Assembly: GCF_003665435.1 (NCBI RefSeq)
Contig: NZ_CP023407.1
Location: 868,001 to 932,000, forward strand
DNA: 64,000 bases
Direction of reading: 5' to 3'
Source of the DNA: Streptomyces fungicidicus
GTDB taxonomy: Bacteria > Actinomycetota > Actinomycetes > Streptomycetales > Streptomycetaceae
Below the pieces are notes generated by a model that did no database searches, was not told where the DNA came from, and worked only from the letters and a program-made list of their open reading frames with translations. Positions 54,314-62,967 of this stretch are shown piece by piece. A program made the position numbers and the translations under genes. Each line of letters begins with the position of its first letter. Position 1 is the stretch's first letter.

Positions 54314-55582
54314 CTACCGGTCGGCGACGGCCTGTTCGGCCTTCCTCTGCAGGTCGCCGAGCACCTTGGCCGGGTCGTCGCCGACGGCGGTTCCGCCGCT
54401 CTTCTTGATCTCGGCGGAGACCGCGTCCCAGGTCGTGTCGCCGAGCGGGTAGAAGGCCGCCTTGGGCAGCAGCTCGAAGAACGGCTCGAGGTCCTTGTGC
54501 CTGCCGCTGGAGGTCATCTCCTGCAGCGTGTCCTCGGTGACGGGCATCAGGTTGTACAGCTCGTCGAACTTCAGCGTGTTCTCCTTGGCGTACGCGAAGT
54601 CGAGGAACTTCCTGATCTCCTCCTGGTTGCCCCGGTCCTTGAAGGCCATCATCCAGTCGGCCACGCCGAGGGTGGAGTCGAGTGCGCCGTCCTTGCCGGG
54701 GATGGGCGCGATGCCGTAGTCGACCTTGCCGTCCTTGGACATCTGGATCAGCGACGGGTGTCCGTTGAGCATCCCGGCCTTGCCCGCGGCGAAGTCGGCG
54801 AAGGCCGTCCTGCGGTCGGTGGCGGCGGGGTTGCCGTAGGTGAGACCGGGCTCGACCAGGTTGTCCCGCAGCCAGGTGAAGGTCTCGATGTTGGCCTTGC
54901 TGTCGAGGGTGTACCGCCCCTTGGCGTCGGTGTAGCCGCCGCCGTTGCCGAGTTCCCAGATCAGGCTCTCGCCCTGGGCCTCCTCGGGGCCGAGCGGCAG
55001 CGCGTAGGGCGCGATGCCGGGGGTCTTCGCCTTGATGCGCTCGGCGGCCGACCTGACGTCGTCCCAGGTCTTCGGCGGCTCGGTGATTCCGGCGTCGGCG
55101 AAGACCTTCTTGTTGTAGAACAGGGCGCGCGCGGAGGAGACGAAGGGGATGCCGTACTGGACGCCGTCCACCTCGCCGGCCTTGGCGAAGGAGTCGACGA
55201 GGTTGTCGCGGGTCGCCGGGGACAGCACCTCCTCGGCCTTGTAGAGGAGGTCGTCGGCGACCTTGTCGGCGTAGCCGCCGGTCTGCAGGACGTCCGGCAT
55301 GTTGCCGCTCTGGACCATCGTCTTGACCTGCGAGTCGATGTCGTTCCAGTTGATGACCTGGACGTCGACCTTGATCTTCGGGTTGGCGGCCTCGAAGCGC
55401 CCGGCCACGTCCTTCCAGTAGAGGGTGGAGCTGTTGGACGCCTTGTCCCCGTAGTCGGCGGCCACGAGCTTCAGCGTCACGGTGCCGTCCGCGGACTCAC
55501 CGGTGCCGCCGCCACCGCACGCCGTGAGCACCAGGGCACCGGCCGCGCAGGCCGCCGAGAGGACGAGCATTCTCTTCTTCAC
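54314..55582 (-). CDS. Sugar ABC importer substrate-binding lipoprotein
   Basis: 422 residues. Lipoprotein signal LVLTAC (cysteine near 22) and a type 2 binding fold (YWKDVAGRFEAANPKIKVDVQVINW, GIPFVSSARALFYNKKVFADAGI). First gene of the operon, divergent from the deoR-type regulator. From context it binds an amino sugar or a short glycan containing N-acetylgalactosamine. Confidence 0.86.
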   Translation of the reverse strand: MKKRMLVLSAACAAGALVLTACGGGGTGESADGTVTLKLVAADYGDKASNSSTLYWKDVAGRFEAANPKIKVDVQVINWNDIDSQVKTMVQSGNMPDVLQTGGYADKVADDLLYKAEEVLSPATRDNLVDSFAKAGEVDGVQYGIPFVSSARALFYNKKVFADAGITEPPKTWDDVRSAAERIKAKTPGIAPYALPLGPEEAQGESLIWELGNGGGYTDAKGRYTLDSKANIETFTWLRDNLVEPGLTYGNPAATDRRTAFADFAAGKAGMLNGHPSLIQMSKDGKVDYGIAPIPGKDGALDSTLGVADWMMAFKDRGNQEEIRKFLDFAYAKENTLKFDELYNLMPVTEDTLQEMTSSGRHKDLEPFFELLPKAAFYPLGDTTWDAVSAEIKKSGGTAVGDDPAKVLGDLQRKAEQAVADR

Positions 55583-55803
55583 TGCCGTCTACCGCCTTGT
55601 CTCCGCATGAAATGCATGAACTTGCTCAAACTTTGCGCTTTTCAAGCAGCTACGAGCATCAGTCGTGTCGCGCAGTATTCAGCAGAAGCGAAGCCCAGGT
55701 CCAGAGGCCGTTACCCGAACGTTGCGGGACGGAGCCGCCCGACCTCGTGTCCCTTACGGTGGCGTCGGGAACGCCGTACCGAGGTCCGAGGGAGTCCGAC
55801 GAC
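55583..55803. promoter_or_regulatory. Divergent control region between importer and DeoR regulator
   Basis: AT-rich patch at about 55610-55660 with repeated TTT/CAA elements (TTGCTCAAACTTTGC and CGCTTTTCAAGCA, an imperfect dyad), of the sort bound by DeoR-family repressors. No consensus promoter stands out. Confidence 0.35.
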
Positions 55804-56616
55804 ATGTCCAAGCACGAGCGGTGGAACAAGCTGCTGGAACTGCTGGCCGGCGAGGGCAGGGTCGACGTCGACGACGCGGCCGTCGCGCTCGACGTGTCGC
55901 CGGCGACCATCCGCCGCGACCTGGACGAACTCGCCGAACAGCAGATGCTCGTCCGCACCCGCGGCGGAGCGGTCGCGCACGGGGTCTCCTACGAGCTTCC
56001 GCTGCGCTACAAGACCTCCCGCCACGCCTCCGAGAAGCAGCGCATCGCGACGGCCGTGGCGGAGATGATCGCCGACGGCGACGTGGTGGGCCTCAACGGC
56101 GGCACCACGACGACCGAGGTGGCCCGGGCCCTGGGACTGCGGGCGGGAGGCGGTTCCACCGGCCGGGGAAGGCGGGAGGCGGCAGAGGCGTCGGCGCCCA
56201 TGTTCACGGTGGTCACCAACGCGCTCAACATCGCCGGTGAGCTGGCGGTACGCCCCCAGGTGAAGATCGTGGTCACCGGCGGGGTGGCCCGTCCCCAGAC
56301 GTACGAACTCGTGGGCCCGCTCACCGTGGGGGTGCTGAACGAGGTCGTGCTCGACGTCGCCGTGCTCGGGGTCGACGGCGTCGACCCGCGGTTGGGCCTG
56401 ATGACCCACCAGGAGGACGAGGCCAGCATCAGCCGTCTGTTCGCCGAGCGGGCGCGCCGCGTGATCGTGGTCACCGACGCGTCGAAGATGGGCCGGCGCG
56501 CCTTCGCGAGGATCTGCGGACTGGACCGCGTCGACGTCCTGGTGACCGACTCCGCGCTGCCGTCCGAGATGGCGGCCAGGCTCACGGAAGCGGGGATCAA
56601 GGTCCACGCCGTGTGA
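55804..56616 (+). CDS. DeoR-family transcriptional regulator
   Basis: 270 residues. N-terminal DeoR helix-turn-helix ([38 protein letters not shown], about 6-42) and a DeoRC phosphosugar-sensing domain with GLNGGTTTTEVA near 94 and DGVDPRLGLMT near 200. A glycine/arginine-rich insertion of about 20 residues near 112-132 is unusual. AgaR/GatR-type members respond to tagatose or amino-sugar phosphates, fitting the divergent operon. Confidence 0.87.
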   Translation: MSKHERWNKLLELLAGEGRVDVDDAAVALDVSPATIRRDLDELAEQQMLVRTRGGAVAHGVSYELPLRYKTSRHASEKQRIATAVAEMIADGDVVGLNGGTTTTEVARALGLRAGGGSTGRGRREAAEASAPMFTVVTNALNIAGELAVRPQVKIVVTGGVARPQTYELVGPLTVGVLNEVVLDVAVLGVDGVDPRLGLMTHQEDEASISRLFAERARRVIVVTDASKMGRRAFARICGLDRVDVLVTDSALPSEMAARLTEAGIKVHAV

Positions 56617-56642
56617 CCCGCCCCGTTCACCGGCCGGACGGA

Positions 56643-56685
56643 CACGCCGACGGCCCGCCGCGAGGTGCGGCGGGCCGTCGGCGTG
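56643..56685. terminator. Strong hairpin between deoR and the secreted protein gene
   Basis: Perfect 19-bp arms beginning CACGCCGACGG and a GAGGT loop, between convergent genes ending at 56616 and 56703. Bidirectional terminator. Confidence 0.85.
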
Positions 56686-56702
56686 CGCGCGGCCCCGTGC
56701 GG

Positions 56703-57707
56703 TCAGGGGGCGATGGCCATGTCGAAGATGTGGACGTTGCCGTTGGAGGGGAGCACCACGAACTCGACCTGCTTCGCCGGGTCCAGCGGGACGGAGTGGG
56801 CGAAGATCCGGTAGGCGATGCCCGCGTTCCCGTACCCGTCCTGCCGGTTGCGGCCGTCGGCGGAGGCCACCAGCGTCGCGCCGTGGGCGTCGGCCGGATC
56901 GAAGGACCAGTTGGGGAAGCCGAACGAGCCCCGGGTGCTGGTGCCGTCGGTGTAGTGGACGGTGGCCGTGCCGGTGGCTCCGCTGGTGACGCCGGAGCCG
57001 AGGAGGACCAGCTTGCCGCCCTTGCCGCTCAGGGCGATCGCCTGGCCCGCGCTGGAGACGTTGCCCTTGGTGCCGGGGGCCGCCGCCGGCCAGGTCAGCT
57101 CGGCGCCCAACGCCTCGACCCGGCCGCCCGGCTTCAGCCCGGCGGCGGCCAGCTTCTGCGCGGAGAAGCTGTTGCCCCCTCCGTCGTAGTCGCCCGGCTT
57201 GGTGTTGTTCTCGTCGGTGACACCCACGTTGTTGTAGGCGGCCGCGAGGTCCGGGAGCGGGTCGCCGGACGTCTGGGTACGGGTGGCGGTCGCCGTACCC
57301 GCGCCGTCACCGCCGGCGTAGGTGGCCGTGGCGGTGAAGGTGCGCAGCGTGAAACCGCTCCGCCTCTCGGGGACCTGGATGCGGAACTCCGCGGTGGCCG
57401 ACGCTCCTTGGGCGAAGGCTCCGGAGACTCCGGCGACGGACGGCTGGACCGCCCAGCCGGCCGGCCCCGCGAACGACACCTTCACCGACCGCATCTTCCG
57501 GGGTCCGGCGTTCTTCACGGTCACCTTCACCGTGGAGATGGCCGGGCCGTCCAGGTCGACGGAGGAGATCGACACCTCGGTCCGTGCGGCCGCGGGCCCG
57601 GGCGGGGGCTCGGCGGCGGTGGCGGTGGCGGCGGGCACGGCGGCGAGCGCCATGGCCGCCGCGACCGCCATGGCTCTGAGGGGGTTGATCAGGCGGATCG
57701 TCTTCAC
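56703..57707 (-). CDS. Secreted NEW3/carbohydrate-binding-like protein without catalytic domain
   Basis: 334 residues. Sec signal peptide (hydrophobic 11-27, cleavage near ATATAA). An Ig-like NEW3 domain (about 40-145) is followed by a beta-sandwich (about 150-334) starting AAAYNNVGVTDENNTKPGDYDGGG, a module I know from the C-termini of Streptomyces glycoside hydrolases. Here the two modules stand alone. It follows the GH109 gene by 34 bp on the same strand, so it may help that enzyme hold its glycan substrate. Confidence 0.72.
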   Translation of the reverse strand: MKTIRLINPLRAMAVAAAMALAAVPAATATAAEPPPGPAAARTEVSISSVDLDGPAISTVKVTVKNAGPRKMRSVKVSFAGPAGWAVQPSVAGVSGAFAQGASATAEFRIQVPERRSGFTLRTFTATATYAGGDGAGTATATRTQTSGDPLPDLAAAYNNVGVTDENNTKPGDYDGGGNSFSAQKLAAAGLKPGGRVEALGAELTWPAAAPGTKGNVSSAGQAIALSGKGGKLVLLGSGVTSGATGTATVHYTDGTSTRGSFGFPNWSFDPADAHGATLVASADGRNRQDGYGNAGIAYRIFAHSVPLDPAKQVEFVVLPSNGNVHIFDMAIAP

Positions 57708-57741
57708 CTGCTGCTCCTTGTGTCGGTCGTGCGGAACGCGC

Positions 57742-59178
57742 TCAGGCGACGGGCGGCATGCTCGACTCGCGGGAGTCCAGGCCCATGCGCAGGTTCACCC
57801 AGGAGCCGCGGGTGAAGTCCGGGACCGCCACCGGACGGCCGCCCGCCGCCAGGGACTTGACGCTCAGCGGGACGGGCGAGCACCAGGCCGCGGAGTCGTA
57901 GACGTCGATGTCGGGGACGAGACCGGCCCGCATCAGCTGGACGGTGCGCCACTGCAGCACGTAGTCCATGCCGCCGTGGCCGCCGTTGTTCGCCGCGTCG
58001 TCGCCGATCTTCTTCCACAGCCAGTGGTCGAACTCCTTGCGGTAGGCGTCGAAGTCGCGCCAGGAGTGCCCGCCGTGGTCGGGCTCGACGTAGATCCGTC
58101 CGCCGGTCGACGAGGTTCCCGCGTAGTCCTCGAAGATGCCGCGGCTGCCGGCCAGGCTGTTGATCCTGCTGTACGGCCGGGGCGAACTGACGTCGTGCTC
58201 GGCCCTGATGACGCGGCCCTTCGCGGTGTCGATCAGACAGGTGACCAGGTCACCGTTGACATAGGTCTCCTTCCACGAGGGGTGGGACCTGTCGATGAAC
58301 CGCTCCCGGTAGTCGGCGAGGCCCTTGGGCTCGGTGGCGGTGGCCCGCAGCACGGTCATGCGGTCGCCGCGGTTGATGTCCATGGCGGCGGCGATCGGCG
58401 CGAGGCCGTGCATCGGATAGAACGAGGCGGTGCTGCGGGTGTGCCACAGGCGGCGCCAGGAGTCGGTGTAGTACGTGTCGGAGAACAGCAGTTCCCGCAG
58501 GTCGTGCAGGTAGCCGCCGTGGCCGTTGGTGACGTCGCCGAACATTCCGTCGTGGGCCATCTTCAGCATCGCCAGCTCGTTGCGCCCGTAGGAGCAGTTC
58601 TCCGCGAGGAGCAGATGCCGGCGGGTGCGCTCGGAGGTGTCGACCAGGTCCCAGAGCTCGTCGAGTTCGGTGGCTATGGGCAGTTCGACGACGACGTGCT
58701 TGCCGGCCTCCAGCGCGGCCTTGCCCTGCTCGTAGTGGAACTCCCAGGGCGTGGCGATGTAGACGAGGTCGATGTCGTCGCGCCGCAGCATCTTCGCGTA
58801 GGCGTCCGCGGTGCCGCCGTACTCGGCGGGGCGGGGTCTGCCCGCGGCGACGAGACGGTCGGCCAGGGACTTGGCGCGGTTGGCGCGGATGTCGCAGACC
58901 GCGGTGACCCGGCAGCCGGGGACGGCGGACCAGCCCTCGCCCATGCCGGACCCCCGGTTGCCGATCCCGATCAGGCCGACGCGGACGGTCTCGTGGACGT
59001 CGAAGGGCACGTTGACCATCGACTTCTGGGAGTTGCCGCGCCGGGGCGAGTGGGCCGGAAGCGGCAAGGCGGGATCGGCGGGCGCCGCGTGCGCGGCTCC
59101 GACGCCGGCCGCCATCGCCCCGGTGGCCAGCGCACCTCCCAGCAGCAAGCGGCGGGAGACTGCGGGGATTTCGGGCAT
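57742..59178 (-). CDS. Secreted GH109-type NAD-dependent alpha-N-acetylgalactosaminidase
   Basis: 478 residues. Tat signal SRRLLLGGALATGAMAAG cleaved near AHAA. The mature part is a Gfo/Idh/MocA-type Rossmann enzyme: VGLIGIGNRGSGMGEGW near 66-82, ATPWEFHYEQGKAALEAGKHVVVELP near 140-165 and the C-terminal NNGGHGGMDYVL near 400. This combination of Tat export with tightly bound NAD defines GH109, which removes terminal alpha-GalNAc from glycans. The ATG at 59178 follows AAGGAG. It heads a two-gene unit beside the amino-sugar importer operon. Confidence 0.82.
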   Translation of the reverse strand: MPEIPAVSRRLLLGGALATGAMAAGVGAAHAAPADPALPLPAHSPRRGNSQKSMVNVPFDVHETVRVGLIGIGNRGSGMGEGWSAVPGCRVTAVCDIRANRAKSLADRLVAAGRPRPAEYGGTADAYAKMLRRDDIDLVYIATPWEFHYEQGKAALEAGKHVVVELPIATELDELWDLVDTSERTRRHLLLAENCSYGRNELAMLKMAHDGMFGDVTNGHGGYLHDLRELLFSDTYYTDSWRRLWHTRSTASFYPMHGLAPIAAAMDINRGDRMTVLRATATEPKGLADYRERFIDRSHPSWKETYVNGDLVTCLIDTAKGRVIRAEHDVSSPRPYSRINSLAGSRGIFEDYAGTSSTGGRIYVEPDHGGHSWRDFDAYRKEFDHWLWKKIGDDAANNGGHGGMDYVLQWRTVQLMRAGLVPDIDVYDSAAWCSPVPLSVKSLAAGGRPVAVPDFTRGSWVNLRMGLDSRESSMPPVA

Positions 59179-59247
59179 GGGGAGGCTCCTTCGATCAACG
59201 ACCGGGCAGCACTGGCGGCAACGACTCTGACGGGAGCGACGAAGACA

Positions 59248-59301
59248 TGTCAATAGTTGTTCAAAAAGGCGTCACCGCGAGCAGAAACACGCAAGCGGTG
59301 A
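59248..59301. promoter_or_regulatory. GH109 promoter and flanking inverted repeat
   Basis: On the minus strand TTGACA (59248-59253) with CAGAGT 18 bp on is a candidate promoter for the GH109 gene. Just upstream lies TCACCGC-N16-GCGGTGA (59272-59301), a possible operator. The rest of the gap to 59466 shows only short imperfect dyads. Confidence 0.35.
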
Positions 59302-59466
59302 TGCGTCAGGTGACATCTGCGCCCGGGACCGTGCGCCGCATCATGGGGAGCTGAGGCATAGCTCGGCTGCGAACTATGGTGTCCCACCACATACGCCACC
59401 GACCTGCCCGTTCCTACGGTGTGGCGACACACAACCGTCCCCGTCACACGCCAGGAAGTGGTGCCG

Positions 59467-60855
59467 ATGTCGTCGCCCGCAACCGCTCCACCAGCACCCA
59501 ACAAGCTCAAGCGGATCGTCGCCGCGTCCCTCATCGGCACCACGATCGAGTGGTACGACTTCTTCCTCTACGGTTCCGCCGCCGCGCTCGTCTTCAACAA
59601 GCTGTTCTTCCCGGACTCCGATCCGCTCGTCGGCACGCTGCTGTCGTTCCTCACCTACGCCGTCGGGTTCGCCGCGCGGCCGATCGGCGCCCTGGTCTTC
59701 GGGCACTACGGGGACCGGCTGGGACGCAAGAAGCTGCTGGTGCTGAGCCTGCTGATGATGGGCGGGGCGACGTTCGCGATCGGGTTGCTGCCCACGCACG
59801 CCACCATCGGCAGCGCCGCGCCCGTACTGCTGACCGTGCTGCGGCTCGTCCAGGGGTTCGCGCTGGGCGGCGAGTGGGGCGGCGCCGTGCTGCTGGTGTC
59901 CGAGCACGGGGACGCCCGGCGGCGCGGCTTCTGGGCCTCGTGGCCGCAGACCGGCGCCCCCGCGGGGCAGTTGCTGGCGACCGGGGTGCTGTCGCTGCTG
60001 ACCGCCGTGCTGTCGGACTCGGCCTTCGGCTCCTGGGGGTGGCGGATCCCGTTCCTGCTCTCCGGTGTCCTGGTGATCGTCGGTTTGTGGATTCGTCTCT
60101 CTGTCGACGAGTCGCCGGTCTTCCAGCAGGCGCTGGAGCGTGCCGAGACCCGCAAGGCGGACGCGGACGCGGAGCGGATGCCGGTAGTCGCGGTCCTGCG
60201 GCACCACTGGCGTGACGTGCTGGTGGCGATGGGCGCGCGCATGGCGGAGAACATCAGCTACTACGTGATCACCGCGTTCATCCTCGTGTACGCCACCACG
60301 TCGGCCGACGTGTCGAAGCAGACCGCTCTCAACGCGGTGCTCATCGCCTCGGCGGTCCACTTCGCCGTCATCCCGGCCTGGGGCGCGCTGTCGGACCGGC
60401 TCGGCAGGCGTCCGGTGTACCTGATCGGCGCGGCGGGCGTGGGACTGTGGATGTTCCCGTTCTTCGCGCTGATCGGCACCGGTGGTTTCGCCGGCCTGCT
60501 GCTGGCGGTGACCGTGGGCCTGGTGCTGCACGGGGCGATGTACGCGCCGCAGGCCGCCTTCTTCTCCGAGATGTTCGCGACCCGGATGCGCTACTCCGGT
60601 GCCTCCATCGGCGCCCAGTTCGCCTCCGTCGCGGCGGGTGCGCCGGCGCCGCTCATCGCCACCGCGCTGCTGGCGGACTACGGCAGCTCCACCCCGATCG
60701 CCCTGTACGTGATCGCGGCGAGCCTGCTGACGGTCGTCGCCGTGGCGATGGCCAAGGAGACCCGCCACCGGGACCTGGCGGACGTGGCCCCGTCGGGCGG
60801 GACGCGCGGCAAGGCCGACGCGTCTCCTGCCGCCCGGGGCGCGCACACCGTCTGA
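59467..60855 (+). CDS. MHS-family MFS transporter
   Basis: 462 residues, 12 helices. The metabolite:H+ symporter signatures are ASLIGTTIEWYDFFLYGSAAALVFNKLFF in TM1 and GHYGDRLGRKKLL in the loop, with ALGGEWGGAVLL in TM4. The family imports dicarboxylates, shikimate, betaine and similar acids. ATG at 59467 after CAGGAAG; GTG at 59461 is the alternative. Convergent with a regulator gene and near a 3-hydroxybutyrate dehydrogenase, so a short hydroxy acid is a possible substrate. Confidence 0.83.
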   Translation: MSSPATAPPAPNKLKRIVAASLIGTTIEWYDFFLYGSAAALVFNKLFFPDSDPLVGTLLSFLTYAVGFAARPIGALVFGHYGDRLGRKKLLVLSLLMMGGATFAIGLLPTHATIGSAAPVLLTVLRLVQGFALGGEWGGAVLLVSEHGDARRRGFWASWPQTGAPAGQLLATGVLSLLTAVLSDSAFGSWGWRIPFLLSGVLVIVGLWIRLSVDESPVFQQALERAETRKADADAERMPVVAVLRHHWRDVLVAMGARMAENISYYVITAFILVYATTSADVSKQTALNAVLIASAVHFAVIPAWGALSDRLGRRPVYLIGAAGVGLWMFPFFALIGTGGFAGLLLAVTVGLVLHGAMYAPQAAFFSEMFATRMRYSGASIGAQFASVAAGAPAPLIATALLADYGSSTPIALYVIAASLLTVVAVAMAKETRHRDLADVAPSGGTRGKADASPAARGAHTV

Positions 60856-60870
60856 TCCGCCGCCGCACCG

Positions 60871-60899
60871 GACCCCGTACGCGCCCCGCGTACGGGGTC
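60871..60899. terminator. Bidirectional hairpin overlapping the regulator stop codon
   Basis: Perfect 13-bp arms GACCCCGTACGCG / CGCGTACGGGGTC with a 3-base loop. It lies 16 bp past the MHS gene stop and touches the stop codon of the convergent regulator gene. Confidence 0.75.
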
Positions 60900-62886
60900 A
60901 GTGCCGTGCGGGACGCGCCGTGACCGCGGACAGCCGGTGCAGGCGCAGGGCGAGCTGGATCTCCAGGGCCCGGGCCGGGCTCTGCCAGTCCTCGCCGAGG
61001 AGGCGGCCCACGCGCTCCAGCCGCTGGGCGACCGTGTTCACGTGGACGTGCAGTTCGTCCTTGGTGCGGGCGGGGCTCATGCCGCAGGCGAAGTAGGCGT
61101 CGAGGGTGCGCAGCAGCTCGGTGCCGCGCCGTTCGTCGTACGCCACGACCTGGCCGATGGTGCGGTCGACGAAGCCTTCGATGTCCCGCTCGCCGGCCAG
61201 CAGGAGCCCCAGGAAGCCGAAGTCCTCGGCGGCGGAGCCGTCACCCGGACGGCCGAGGAGCCGCAGGGCCTCGAGACAGCGCCGGGCCTCCGCGTAGGCC
61301 GAGGCCACGGTGTCGGAGCGGGCGGTGAGGTGCCCTACGGGGGCGGAGGCGCCGACCGTGACCGGTTCGTGGACGGCCGTCCCCAGGTCACGGGCGGTGC
61401 GGCGGGCCAGCTCGGTGGCGGTGTCGCCGGGCGCCAGGGGCAGCAGCAGGACGGCGCCGCCGTCGCGTGCGGCGGCCAGGCCCTGCCGGGTCGCCGCGAG
61501 GTGGGAGGCGGCGGCCCACAGCCGTCTGCGGGCGTCCGCCTCCTGGTCGGCGTCGTCGGCGCCGCCCTCCAGGCGGGCGGCGAGCACCGCGTGGGTGGCG
61601 TCGAGGTCGGCGCGCAGCCGGGCCGCGCGGTCGCGCAGCAGGCGGGGGTCGCGGGCGTCGAGCAGGTCGTCGAGCAGTTCTCCGCGCACCCGGTGTTCGG
61701 CCTCGGCGGCGGAACGGCGGGCGAGCAGCAGCAGTGAGGTGACCATGGCCGCGCGTTCCAGCGTGCGCTGGTCGACGGGGTCGAGGCCGGGGTGGCCGCG
61801 CAGGACGAGCGCGCCGAGGAGTTCGCCGCCGGCGGTCACGGCGGCGATCCAGTCGTCGCGGTGCCGTACCGCGTGGCCCTCCGCGCGCGAGGACTCCAGG
61901 GCGCCGGCGGGTGCGGCGGCCGCCTCGGTGAACTCGACCGTGCCGTCGAGGACCTCGGAGACGGCGGCGGCCACGTCGTGCGTTCCGCCGCCCCGCAGGA
62001 CCAGCTCGGCCAGCCGGTCGTGGACGTCCGAGGCCCGCTCGATGACGGCGCTGCGGTCCCTGATGATCTCGTTCGCCCGCTCCAGCCCGGCGAGGGCCGA
62101 ACGGGTCTCGGCGAGCAGGTTGGCGGTGTCGATGGCGGCCGCGGCGAGGGCGGCGAAGGAACCGAGCAGGGCGATCTGCTCCCGCTCGAAGACCCTGGCC
62201 CGCCGGTCCGCGGCGAAGAGCACGCCGATGACGTGGTGTCCGAGCATCAGGGGCACCCCGACGATGGCGACGAGTCCCTCGTCCTGCACGCCGGTGTCGA
62301 TGCTGCGGGTGTGCCGGAAGCGGTCGTCGCGGAAGTAGTCGTCGGTCACGTAGGGGCGCGCGGTCTGGGCCACCAGGCCGCCGAGTCCCTCGCCCATGCC
62401 GAGTCGCAGCTGCTGGAAGCGGGCGGCGACGGACCCCTCGGTGACCCGCATGTAGGTGTCGCCCCTGGCCGGGTCGTTCAGGCTGAGGTAGGCGACGTCG
62501 GTGCCGAGCAGGGAGCGGGCGCGCTGCACGATCGCCTGGAGCACGGCGTCCAGGTCGCGCAGTCCGGCGAGGTCGTGGGCGGTCTCGAAGAGGGCGGACA
62601 GCTCGGCCTCCCGGCGGCGGCGTCCCTCCAGTTCCGCGCGCACCCGCAGGGCCAGCGCCTTCGCCTGCTGGAGCGCGGCGATCCGCTCGGCGGGCAGTCC
62701 CTCGGCGCGGGCGAGCAGCACCGGCTGCTCGTAGGCGTCGGCGGAGGCGCCCCGGGCGAGCAGCTCCAGGAACGGCGTCTCGGCGCTGCCGGGCGCGGGG
62801 GCGGCGGCGTCGGGACGCCGCCCGGGCGCTCCGGCACCGGAAAGGGGACGCGCGGCGGACTGCGGGTGATCACGGGGCATGCTCAC
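60898..62886 (-). CDS. GAF-domain PucR-family regulator
   Basis: 662 residues. A coiled helix at about 70-95 precedes a GAF sensor domain (about 100-260: ETAHDLAGLRDLDAVLQAIVQRARSLLGTDVAYL), a middle CdaR/GGDEF-like region (about 400-560) and a C-terminal PucR helix-turn-helix (LLRTLDAYFACGMSPARTKDELHVHVNTVAQRLERV, about 590-625). Members activate catabolic genes in response to a small ligand. GTG at 62886 after GAGGAA; ATG two codons later is possible. Convergent with the transporter and upstream of the dehydrogenase it may control. Confidence 0.82.
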   Translation of the reverse strand: MSMPRDHPQSAARPLSGAGAPGRRPDAAAPAPGSAETPFLELLARGASADAYEQPVLLARAEGLPAERIAALQQAKALALRVRAELEGRRRREAELSALFETAHDLAGLRDLDAVLQAIVQRARSLLGTDVAYLSLNDPARGDTYMRVTEGSVAARFQQLRLGMGEGLGGLVAQTARPYVTDDYFRDDRFRHTRSIDTGVQDEGLVAIVGVPLMLGHHVIGVLFAADRRARVFEREQIALLGSFAALAAAAIDTANLLAETRSALAGLERANEIIRDRSAVIERASDVHDRLAELVLRGGGTHDVAAAVSEVLDGTVEFTEAAAAPAGALESSRAEGHAVRHRDDWIAAVTAGGELLGALVLRGHPGLDPVDQRTLERAAMVTSLLLLARRSAAEAEHRVRGELLDDLLDARDPRLLRDRAARLRADLDATHAVLAARLEGGADDADQEADARRRLWAAASHLAATRQGLAAARDGGAVLLLPLAPGDTATELARRTARDLGTAVHEPVTVGASAPVGHLTARSDTVASAYAEARRCLEALRLLGRPGDGSAAEDFGFLGLLLAGERDIEGFVDRTIGQVVAYDERRGTELLRTLDAYFACGMSPARTKDELHVHVNTVAQRLERVGRLLGEDWQSPARALEIQLALRLHRLSAVTARPARH

Positions 62887-62967
62887 AGGATTCCTCATCC
62901 CGCGGCCGTCCCGTCAGGCCTGTGGAAAACTCTGTCGGCCGACGGCCGGCCGCTGACGGCCGGTGCC

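Noticed and set aside
54155..56068. 637-codon plus-strand open frame across the importer genes
   Set aside because: Antisense to the binding-protein gene, with Val/Gly/Asp-rich shadow composition.
59419..59434. GTGTG-GCGA-CACAC dyad as operator for the MHS gene
   Set aside because: Arms of 5 bp are too short to support without a mapped promoter or conservation.
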